A DNA stretch of 64,000 nucleotides from Lachnospiraceae bacterium G11 (GTDB lineage: Bacteria; Bacillota; Clostridia; Lachnospirales; Lachnospiraceae): the NCBI GenBank assembly GCA_900103495.1, contig FMWZ01000004.1, positions 186,001 to 250,000 on the forward strand, in the 5' to 3' direction. Positions 35,846 through 42,200 of this stretch are shown here, one piece after another. The translations under genes and the position numbers were made by a program. Numbering within the stretch: the stretch's first letter is position 1; each line of letters opens with the position of its first letter. Under the pieces are notes generated by a model, which made no database searches, was not told where the DNA came from, and worked only from the letters and a program-made list of their open reading frames with translations.

Positions 35846-35954
35846 ATTTTTCGGGTAATGTTAAGTTTGCGTGACAAACTTCCAAGGCTAATTGGTAGAT
35901 AAAAACGACTGCATTTTCTACGATAAAGAAAATAAATCAGTCGGAGGTAAGTAT

Positions 35955-36701
35955 ATGGAATTTAACGAACAGCTTATATGTTTAAGAAAACAAAAAGGAT
36001 TATCTCAGGAGCAGCTTGGTGATCAGATTGGAGTTACCAGGCAGACAGTTTCCAAATGGGAACTTGGTGAGACCACACCAGAGATGGATAAGCTTATTCA
36101 AATGTCCAAGCTTTTTGTAGTGAGCATTGATGAACTGGTTGGAAATGAGGACTGCGATAATAAGTCATTCTGCAGAGCCGAAATCTATACCAGATATGAA
36201 TATGAATATAAAAGTAAGAAAACTTTTAAAGGAATTCCACTTGTACATGTTCATATAGGAAGCGGTTTAAAGAGAGCCAAAGGCATTATTGCAATAGGTA
36301 ATGTTGCTCAGGGCGTAGTTGCAATCGGTGTTGCTTCAATAGGAATCATAGCTATTGGTTCTTTATCAGTAGGCTTACTAACCTTAGCATGTATCGGCGT
36401 TGGCCTTCTTGCGGCATTTGGTGCAATAGCAGTGGGACCTCTCGCTGTAGGTGGAATCGCAGTTGGAGTTCTTTCCTTTGGCGGAATTGCAATAGGAAGA
36501 TATGCAATCGGCGGAGTTGCCCTTGCTTCAAGAATTGCCAAAGGTGGAGTTGGAGATGCGGTAATAGCCATAGCTGATGAAGCCAAAGGTGAATTCACTT
36601 TTGACGCCAATGTCACTGGTCAGGCTGAACAGATAAGACAGGCCATAATACAGAAGTTCCCGGGAACTTCGGAATTTATATTGAACCTATTCGCCAGATA
36701 G
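35955..36701 (+). CDS. XRE-type regulator with Gly/Ile/Val repeat domain
   Basis: 248 residues: an N-terminal XRE helix-turn-helix (about 3-60: LSQEQLGDQIGVTRQTVSKW, ending in the usual IDELVG), a short linker, then about 90 residues (about 115-205) of a tandem short repeat of the type (I/V)-A-(I/V)-G-x (GAIAVGPLAVGGIAVGVLSF). This could be a beta-solenoid or membrane-inserting region. C-terminal 40 residues are soluble. The ATG at 35955 has a GGAGGTAA ribosome site; the longer frame from 35892 has none. The gene is bracketed by REP-like repeats on both sides. Probably a DNA-binding regulator with a structural or membrane-tethered tail; target unknown. Confidence 0.75.
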   Translation: MEFNEQLICLRKQKGLSQEQLGDQIGVTRQTVSKWELGETTPEMDKLIQMSKLFVVSIDELVGNEDCDNKSFCRAEIYTRYEYEYKSKKTFKGIPLVHVHIGSGLKRAKGIIAIGNVAQGVVAIGVASIGIIAIGSLSVGLLTLACIGVGLLAAFGAIAVGPLAVGGIAVGVLSFGGIAIGRYAIGGVALASRIAKGGVGDAVIAIADEAKGEFTFDANVTGQAEQIRQAIIQKFPGTSEFILNLFAR

Positions 36702-36717
36702 TGTAGATAGTGGATAG

Positions 36718-36797
36718 GTGCAGAACGGGGACAGGCCCAACTTGCACATGAAACGTGCAAGTTGGGCCTGTCCCCGTTCTGCACTCCCGTTCTGCAC
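36718..36797. repeat. REP-like inverted pair downstream of the XRE gene
   Basis: Units at 36718-36747 and 36755-36784 are perfect reverse complements of each other with a seven-base ATGAAAC loop, giving a 30-bp-stem hairpin. A 12-base partial copy follows at 36786-36797. Same family as the repeats at 35753-35845. Confidence 0.9.
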
Positions 36798-36802
36798 CTC
36801 CT

Positions 36803-36831
36803 TTGACTTCTTGGTTAGTCAAGGGTAAAAT
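36803..36831 (+). promoter_or_regulatory. Promoter of the Xaa-Pro aminopeptidase gene
   Basis: TTGACT (36803-36808), a 17-base spacer and TAAAAT (36826-36831), 31 bases before the ATG. TTGACT is mirrored by AGTCAA at 36817-36822. Confidence 0.72.
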
Positions 36832-36861
36832 ATTAGTCATCGAACGAAAGGTGGTAGATGT

Positions 36862-38655
36862 ATGAGTATCTATAAAGAAAGAATAGAATCTCTAATAGGG
36901 CTGATGGAGGAGCGTGGTGTAAATTACTACATTGTTCCCACAGCCGATTATCATAATTCAGAGTACGTAGACAACTTCTTCAAGGAAAGAGAGTGGCTCT
37001 GCGGATTCACAGGTTCAAACGGTACTCTGGTGGTTTCAAAAGAGGAACAGGGCCTTTGGACTGACGGACGTTACTTCATTCAGGCTGAGAAGGAGCTGGA
37101 AGGAAGCGGCGTTACCTTATTCAGAATGGGTAACGAAGGCGTTCCCACAATAATCGAGTATCTTAAGAAACATGTTAAGGAGGGCGATTGCATCGGTTTT
37201 GACGGCAGATGTGTAGACTGTGCCTTCGGCCAGAAGCTTGAAACTGCAATGCTTAAGCTTGGTGTTACCCTTAACTACGAGCTTGATTTGCCCAGTGAAA
37301 TCTGGACAGACAGACCTTCCCTCCCTAAGCACGAAGTAATGATTCTTGATCAGAATGTCGCAGGAGTTAAGATGTCTGACAAGATGAAATCCGTTATCGA
37401 GAAGATGGAAGAGGAAGAGTGCGATGAGCTCCTTATTTCCAAGCTCGACGATCTGATGTGGCTTCTTAACATCAGAGGCGGCGATGTAGAGTGTAATCCT
37501 GTGGCATTAAGCTATGGCTTCATAACAAAGGAGCAGATGTATTTCTTTATTCAGGATGAGGAGATCACCGATGAATTCAGGGCCTATGCCGCATCCAACT
37601 ATATCGTAATCAGAGGCTATGACGAGTTCGTTCCTTTCCTTAAGGAATATGAGATGAAGGACCGCGTTATGGCAGACGGAAGCAATGTGAGCTTCCTTAT
37701 ATATAAACTCGTTTCCGAGAAAGCTGAGTTCGTGGACAAGCCAAATCCCACGGAACTCCTTAAAGCTATTAAGAGCGAGCAGGAGTTTGCCCTTATGCGC
37801 GACTTCTATATCAAGGACTCTGTAGCTGTTACAAAGTTTATTTACTGGCTTAAGCACAACATCGGAAAGCAGGAGATTACCGAGTACTCTGCTGCAATGT
37901 ATCTCGACAACTTAAGACGCCAGATACCCGGCTTCCTTGATCTTTCTTTCCCTACAATCAGCGCTTATGGCGAAAACGCTGCCATGATGCACTACGAGGC
38001 AACAGAAACATCATTTAAGGTCCTTGAACCCAAGAATCAGCTTCTTGTGGACTCCGGCGGACAGTACCTTGGAGCTACAACGGATATTACTAGAACAATT
38101 ACCATAGGACCTCTTGATGAGAACATTAAGAGAGATTACTGTGACGTGGCTAAGGGAATGCTTGCCCTGGCAAACGCCAAGTGGTTATATGGCTGTTCCG
38201 GTAAAAACCTCGATATTCTCGCACGTAAGCCACTCTGGGATCGCGGGATGGATTATAAGTGTGGAACCGGTCATGGCGTAGGATATATCCTTAACGTACA
38301 TGAAGGCCCTCACAACATTCGGTGGAAATACAATCCCGGCCAAAAGGAAGCGGTTATTGAAGCAGGCATGTGTGTAACTGACGAGCCCGGTGTTTACATT
38401 GAGGGAAGCCACGGCATCAGAATCGAGAATGTACTTGTTGCCAGAAATGCTGAAAAGAACGGCGATGGCCAGTTCATGGATTTCGAGATGTTAACCTTCA
38501 CACCTCTTGACAGAGATGCCCTTGATCCCAAGCACTTCACCAAGGAAGAACTCAAGGCTGTTAATGCTTATCAGAAGTCCGTTTACGAAATGACCAAGGA
38601 TTACCTTACCGATGACGAGCGTAAGTGGCTTAAGAAAGAAACTGCTGAGTTATAA
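36862..38655 (+). CDS. pepP: Xaa-Pro aminopeptidase (M24B, aminopeptidase P family)
   Basis: 597-residue metallopeptidase removing N-terminal residues ahead of proline. It has two creatinase-like N-terminal domains (about 1-310) and a pita-bread catalytic domain. Metal ligands are readable as Asp in LLVDSGGQ, Asp in TTDITRTI, His in GTGHGVGYIL, and Glu in the TDEPGVYIE and GIRIEN strands. The ~600-residue length is that of the eukaryote-like three-domain form common in Clostridia and Bacteroides. Cytosolic. The gene has its own promoter and a terminator-like hairpin 18 bases past the stop. AAAGGTGG ribosome site. Confidence 0.93.
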   Translation: MSIYKERIESLIGLMEERGVNYYIVPTADYHNSEYVDNFFKEREWLCGFTGSNGTLVVSKEEQGLWTDGRYFIQAEKELEGSGVTLFRMGNEGVPTIIEYLKKHVKEGDCIGFDGRCVDCAFGQKLETAMLKLGVTLNYELDLPSEIWTDRPSLPKHEVMILDQNVAGVKMSDKMKSVIEKMEEEECDELLISKLDDLMWLLNIRGGDVECNPVALSYGFITKEQMYFFIQDEEITDEFRAYAASNYIVIRGYDEFVPFLKEYEMKDRVMADGSNVSFLIYKLVSEKAEFVDKPNPTELLKAIKSEQEFALMRDFYIKDSVAVTKFIYWLKHNIGKQEITEYSAAMYLDNLRRQIPGFLDLSFPTISAYGENAAMMHYEATETSFKVLEPKNQLLVDSGGQYLGATTDITRTITIGPLDENIKRDYCDVAKGMLALANAKWLYGCSGKNLDILARKPLWDRGMDYKCGTGHGVGYILNVHEGPHNIRWKYNPGQKEAVIEAGMCVTDEPGVYIEGSHGIRIENVLVARNAEKNGDGQFMDFEMLTFTPLDRDALDPKHFTKEELKAVNAYQKSVYEMTKDYLTDDERKWLKKETAEL

Positions 38656-38672
38656 TATGTACTCAATTTATA

Positions 38673-38708
38673 GGGTTAATGGTTTGTATAAGCCATTAAC
38701 CCTGTTTT
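38673..38708 (+). terminator. Terminator hairpin, left copy of a 36-bp direct repeat
   Basis: GGGTTAATGG / CCATTAACCC stem with a 10-base loop and TGTTTT tail. It ends the pepP unit. An identical 36-bp copy lies at 40827-40862. Confidence 0.82.
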
Positions 38709-38728
38709 ATTGCACTACAAAGTAAAAA

Positions 38729-38747
38729 TGTAAAAAAATAATTTACA
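38729..38747. promoter_or_regulatory. Candidate operator of the XRE / ImmA / PIN cassette
   Basis: Inverted repeat TGTAAA-N7-TTTACA, ending seven bases before the -35 box. It is a plausible autoregulatory site for the XRE protein encoded next. Confidence 0.45.
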
Positions 38748-38753
38748 AACATA

Positions 38754-38782
38754 TTGATAATGGGTTTCTTTAAGTTTATAAT
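38754..38782 (+). promoter_or_regulatory. Promoter of the XRE / ImmA / PIN cassette
   Basis: TTGATA (38754-38759), exactly 17 bases, TATAAT (38777-38782); predicted leader of about 20 bases with an AGGAGG ribosome site. Confidence 0.8.
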
Positions 38783-38809
38783 TTTACATAGATATAGGAG
38801 GTCATCAGT

Positions 38810-39175
38810 ATGATATTCGATGATTTATTTGAAAACAGAAGCCTGTTGGCTTTGAAACTAAAAGACTATTTAAGAGACCGTGGTTATACCAAGGTTTCGT
38901 TTTCTTGCCTAACGGGTATTTCCAGACCCACTTTGGATAAGATTTTAAATGGAAGTATTGACAGTAAGACAACTTTTGATAAGCATATGCAGAAGATTCT
39001 GAAGCACTTAAATGTCTCTGTTAACGATTTGATGCTGTATTCAGGAAAGAACAGAAAAGAAGTTGAGGCTGTATTCTCCCAGAACGCCCCTGAGCATCAC
39101 AAGATGAGTGAAACAGCTGTCAAACAATATAATCTTATGCTTGATATTGTTGATTTGTGCGCAATTTACTACTAA
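38810..39175 (+). CDS. XRE-like helix-turn-helix protein
   Basis: 121 residues. A helix-turn-helix region (about 17-62: KVSFSCLTGISRPTLDKILNG) of the lambda-repressor class, followed by a helical C-terminus. First gene of a three-gene cassette with an ImmA/IrrE-type protease and a PIN-like protein; the next start lies 11 bases past its stop. By analogy with ImmR/ImmA pairs, it is probably a repressor that the protease inactivates. A strong promoter and AGGAGG ribosome site precede it, with a candidate palindromic operator next to the promoter. Base composition is more AT-rich than the flanking genes, and the cassette is bracketed by direct repeats. Confidence 0.75.
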   Translation: MIFDDLFENRSLLALKLKDYLRDRGYTKVSFSCLTGISRPTLDKILNGSIDSKTTFDKHMQKILKHLNVSVNDLMLYSGKNRKEVEAVFSQNAPEHHKMSETAVKQYNLMLDIVDLCAIYY

Positions 39176-39186
39176 AGGTATTAACG

Positions 39187-39972
39187 ATGAGTGAGATTAT
39201 TACTGCCTCGAATCTTGACTTGGTTATATTCAGAAACAAAGAAATACGAGATGAGATTTCTACACAGGCGTTGAAACTGCAAATGAATCCAACCTATGCC
39301 AGGGTATCTTCCATGCCACAACTTGCACTTCTGATCCTGAAGGAATTTGGACTAATACAGGTTCCGATAGAGGACAAGTATTGGAGCGGAGCTATTTTTG
39401 TTAAGGATGGTAAGCAAATTCCTGTGATTAATACGGCACTTCCGCGTGCCAATCAATACTATACAGCCTGGCATGAGATCTATCATCTTATCTTCGACGA
39501 AGTTTCATTTGATCATTACATTGAAAATGAATATATGATAGAAGAACGAAAGGCTGAGTATTTTGCATCTTGCATGGCTCTTACCGGAGTTGAAAAGTAT
39601 TATTCTGAATTGCCGGAAATGGAATTCGTCTCCAAGGTTTATTGCTGCATGTCGGCCTTTCAGTCTCCTTATAAAGCAGTATTGATATCCCTGTATGAAG
39701 AGGCTGTGAAAACTGATAATGAGAAACTTCAAACACAGATTAAGACAGTTTTTGATTATAAATCGGATAACCTTTCAGGTGACTTCAGCAATCTGGGATT
39801 GGACAACAGTCTTGTACTTCCGTCTTATGTGATTAATGCTTCTTTCCTGCAGAACAAAATAAAAACAGAGGAAGAGAATAATCCGGAACTCACTTATCAT
39901 TTTGAAAATGAAAACTTCTTAAAGAACATAATTGGTGAACTTCGGTTATCCTCAGATCTAAAAACATGTTAA
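39187..39972 (+). CDS. ImmA/IrrE family metallo-endopeptidase
   Basis: 261 residues. Zinc-protease motif HEIYH at residues 96-100 (His96, Glu97, His100), with a downstream ERKAEYFASCMAL segment supplying the third ligand Glu; both are characteristic of the COG2856 family. The protein is expected to cleave or bind the XRE regulator encoded just upstream. The ATG at 39187 follows AAAGG; the longer frame from 39157 would overlap the upstream stop. Its last codons overlap the PIN-like gene by seven bases, showing tight coupling of the trio. Confidence 0.85.
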   Translation: MSEIITASNLDLVIFRNKEIRDEISTQALKLQMNPTYARVSSMPQLALLILKEFGLIQVPIEDKYWSGAIFVKDGKQIPVINTALPRANQYYTAWHEIYHLIFDEVSFDHYIENEYMIEERKAEYFASCMALTGVEKYYSELPEMEFVSKVYCCMSAFQSPYKAVLISLYEEAVKTDNEKLQTQIKTVFDYKSDNLSGDFSNLGLDNSLVLPSYVINASFLQNKIKTEEENNPELTYHFENENFLKNIIGELRLSSDLKTC

Positions 39973-40805
39973 GAATCCAAGAAATAAAACAAATCAATCA
40001 AAAGCATATTGCCATATTGGATACATCATCGGTATCATTCATGCAAACACTTTCAATGAATGGTATTGGACTTCAGCCTGTTTTGGGAGACTATGACCTG
40101 ATTCTTGTGCCCCAATGGGTGCTTAATGAAATAGGGGACGCCCATGGGCGCTTGGAATTCCTTCAGGAACAAATCGATTATGGTTATCCGATATACAGCA
40201 TATCCGAGGAGAATTATTCGGGATTAACCGGATATGAGGAAGGCAATCTATACCAGATTGTTCTGGCATCCACTGCACTTATTGGAAGAGTGAGATCGTA
40301 TTTGAGAAGATTTGTGGAAACGAGGGATCCTCTGAACATGAATGCATACAGTGAGTGGATTTCCAAACTGTATGAGGAATGGCCTATCCCGGGGGAGGAG
40401 CTTTCGAACGGAAGAACAAGAAAGAAGAATGCCGGAGAGGTTTCTATAACTGTTTTGTCTGAGGTGATTTCATGGTATTATCCGGAAACAGAATCGCTCA
40501 CAGTATATACCCAGGACTATGATGCTTATGAATATCAGAAGAGAGCAGAAGACATTCTGCGAAGCGTATTCGAACTGAGAACGCCGGTGCCTGTTGCTTA
40601 CAAGAGCAATGACTCTATTATTTGTCAGCTCCTTCGAGAGGGAATCATAGTTCCTGCTGATGTGCACAATTTGAGAAAGAACAACAGAAAGGTTACTTTT
40701 AGTAGGGAACAGGTCGACTATTCAGTCGTACTTACTACCGAGTTGGCTGATAATGAGTTCTTAATTGAACTGGCCGGAGACAGATCAGTACATATAGTGT
40801 TTTGA
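39966..40805 (+). CDS. PIN-like nuclease-type protein, probable toxin or effector
   Basis: 279 residues. The acidic residues expected of a PIN-fold nuclease are present in order: Asp19 (IAILDTSS), Glu55 (PQWVLNEI), Glu158 (NAGEVSI) and Asp184/Asp186 (YTQDYDAY). A C-terminal extension of about 90 residues has no recognisable domain. It overlaps the protease gene by seven bases. As the last gene of an XRE-ImmA-PIN trio it is most simply an RNA- or DNA-cleaving effector held in check by the upstream genes. Assignment rests on motif order and secondary-structure pattern, not on a search. Confidence 0.7.
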   Translation: MLRIQEIKQINQKHIAILDTSSVSFMQTLSMNGIGLQPVLGDYDLILVPQWVLNEIGDAHGRLEFLQEQIDYGYPIYSISEENYSGLTGYEEGNLYQIVLASTALIGRVRSYLRRFVETRDPLNMNAYSEWISKLYEEWPIPGEELSNGRTRKKNAGEVSITVLSEVISWYYPETESLTVYTQDYDAYEYQKRAEDILRSVFELRTPVPVAYKSNDSIICQLLREGIIVPADVHNLRKNNRKVTFSREQVDYSVVLTTELADNEFLIELAGDRSVHIVF

Positions 40806-40826
40806 CGAGCTTTTGCTGAATTGTTG

Positions 40827-40873
40827 GGGTTAATGGTTTGTATAAGCCATTAACCCTGTTTTTTTTTTTTTTT
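40827..40873 (+). terminator. Terminator hairpin, right copy of the 36-bp direct repeat
   Basis: Positions 40827-40862 are identical to 38673-38708 (10-bp stem, TGTTTT tail), here followed by an unusually long T run to 40873. Confidence 0.88.
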
Positions 40874-40882
40874 AACATCAAA

Positions 40883-40940
40883 AGTTATGGTGAGTTATGG
40901 TAAGATTTGCACATTTTATATAGTTATGGTAAGTTTTGCA
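40883..40940 (+). repeat. Tandem GTTATGGTRAG repeats
   Basis: Three copies: AGTTATGGTGAG at 40883, and two 19-base copies AGTTATGGTAAG-W-TTTGCA at 40893-40911 and 40922-40940, which differ at one base. Confidence 0.75.
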
Positions 40941-41044
40941 TTCTGATATTCCGAGTGGGGAAAAGATGGGGTAAAAAAATGCAACGAGCCAACACTATTT
41001 TGAATAAAAATTTCAAAAAGCCCTTAAAAACCGCGTATTTCCTA

Positions 41045-41071
41045 TTGACTTCATATATATATATATATAAT
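41045..41071 (+). promoter_or_regulatory. Promoter of the coiled-coil membrane protein gene
   Basis: TTGACT (41045-41050) and TATAAT (41066-41071), spacer 15, embedded in a TA repeat. The expected start is about 41078, the first bases of the following hairpin. Confidence 0.55.
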
Positions 41072-41076
41072 AGTTC

Positions 41077-41121
41077 CCGTAACCACATGCGTTTCAAGCC
41101 ATGTGGTTACGGATTTTTTTT
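41077..41121 (+). terminator. 5'-end hairpin with T run upstream of the coiled-coil protein gene
   Basis: Perfect 13-bp stem CCGTAACCACATG / CATGTGGTTACGG (41077-41089 and 41100-41112), then eight T's. The ribosome site AGGAGAG begins at 41123. It could be a terminator for upstream transcription or an attenuator/stabiliser at the 5' end of the mRNA. Confidence 0.78.
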
Positions 41122-41136
41122 CAGGAGAGTGATAAA

Positions 41137-42123
41137 ATGTATGAATTAAGCGAAGTAAAAAAGAACCCAGATACCTTAAAGCAGTATATACAGGATTATT
41201 ATACTGTTTGTTCAGAATGCTTTAATTTGCAAACGGCTATTGGAAAATTGGACGAAAAGATAGCCTCTCTCGGAAATGCGGCAGTAATTACTACTTCTGA
41301 GGATACAACAAGACAAGAGCACATATCTTCCCAAATGGAAAAACATGTCGGCTTTATGTCATCTCTTGGGGGCGTGTTGTTTGGTCTTATTCCTGGTGGC
41401 ATTATTGGATTTATAATAGCTTGCATGAACGATGATTTTACTGCTGCTGGTGACGGTGTTGGTGTTCGAATCTACACCTTAATCGGAGCTGTTGTTGGTG
41501 CCATAATTGCTTTCCTTTATTATTCTATAACCAGCAAAATTAGAAATAACAAGTTGGCAAGAGAATTAAACCAAGAAAAAATAAGGGAACATAATCGGGT
41601 TATGGAAGAGCATAACAAAGCGGTTCAAGCTGATATGGAACGTGTAGAGAACGAAAACAGACAGAAGGAAGTGCTTATACAAAAAAGGGATGAAATGGAA
41701 GCCGCTCGTCAGAATTCAGTAAATCTCTTAAAATCATTGTGTGAACCCATTTTTGAAAAATATCGTTTTGATGTAATTGCTGTTTCACAATTTTGCGAGT
41801 ACTTGGCTTCCGGAAGATGCACTTCTTTAGAGGGACCGGACGGAGCCTATAATTTGTATGAAAATGAAGTAAGATTAGATAGGATTATAGACAGATTAGA
41901 TGTTATTATTGAAAATTTAGAGGCAATAAGACAAAATCAGTATATGCTATATAAGGCTATGCTTGAAGGACATCAACTGATGGAGAATATGTCGCGAAGC
42001 ATTAGTGCTATTCAAAGAAATACTGAGGAAACAGCGGCTAATACTGCAATTGCAGCTTATTACGCATCCGTGTCAGCAAATAACACCGAGATTATGAGCA
42101 GATATGGAATAAATACATATTAA
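41137..42123 (+). CDS. Membrane protein with long coiled coil, unknown function
   Basis: 328 residues: a soluble N-terminal helical part (1-60), two membrane segments forming a hairpin (about 66-87 and 104-124, with GGVLFGLIPGGIIGFI and GAVVGAIIAFL), then a charged coiled coil (about 130-205) and a helical C-terminus. No signal peptide, so both ends should be cytosolic. Start at 41137 after AGGAGAG; a frame from 41101 would run through the hairpin and is rejected. It lies directly downstream of the XRE/ImmA/PIN cassette, but outside the flanking repeats and with its own promoter. Lower GC than the flanks. No family recognised. Confidence 0.78.
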   Translation: MYELSEVKKNPDTLKQYIQDYYTVCSECFNLQTAIGKLDEKIASLGNAAVITTSEDTTRQEHISSQMEKHVGFMSSLGGVLFGLIPGGIIGFIIACMNDDFTAAGDGVGVRIYTLIGAVVGAIIAFLYYSITSKIRNNKLARELNQEKIREHNRVMEEHNKAVQADMERVENENRQKEVLIQKRDEMEAARQNSVNLLKSLCEPIFEKYRFDVIAVSQFCEYLASGRCTSLEGPDGAYNLYENEVRLDRIIDRLDVIIENLEAIRQNQYMLYKAMLEGHQLMENMSRSISAIQRNTEETAANTAIAAYYASVSANNTEIMSRYGINTY

Positions 42124-42130
42124 TTAATTA

Positions 42131-42160
42131 GGGCTTCCCAAATTGGGAAGTCCACTTTTA
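42131..42160 (+). terminator. Terminator after the coiled-coil protein gene
   Basis: GGGCTTCCC-AAATT-GGGAAGTCC hairpin (one G-T pair), then a TTTTA stretch. Confidence 0.75.
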
Positions 42161-42200
42161 TAATATCAGTATACATTTTATATTTCTAGGAGTACTTAAA

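Larger units (their letters stand above)
40806..41136. other. 331-base gap between the PIN-like and coiled-coil protein genes
   Basis: Holds, in order: the right-hand 36-bp terminator repeat (40827-40862) with a 15-base T run (40859-40873), tandem GTTATGGT repeats (40883-40940), AT-rich sequence with no convincing coding frame, a promoter (41045-41071) and a 13-bp hairpin with T run (41077-41121). Confidence 0.8.

Noticed and set aside
35753-36797. Possible CRISPR array
   Set aside because: Units are adjacent or paired as palindromes in both orientations, with no regular unique spacers and no cas genes.
40907-41149. 80-codon frame in the gap after the PIN-like gene
   Set aside because: It crosses a promoter and a terminator-like hairpin, has no ribosome site and encodes low-complexity residues from a TA repeat.
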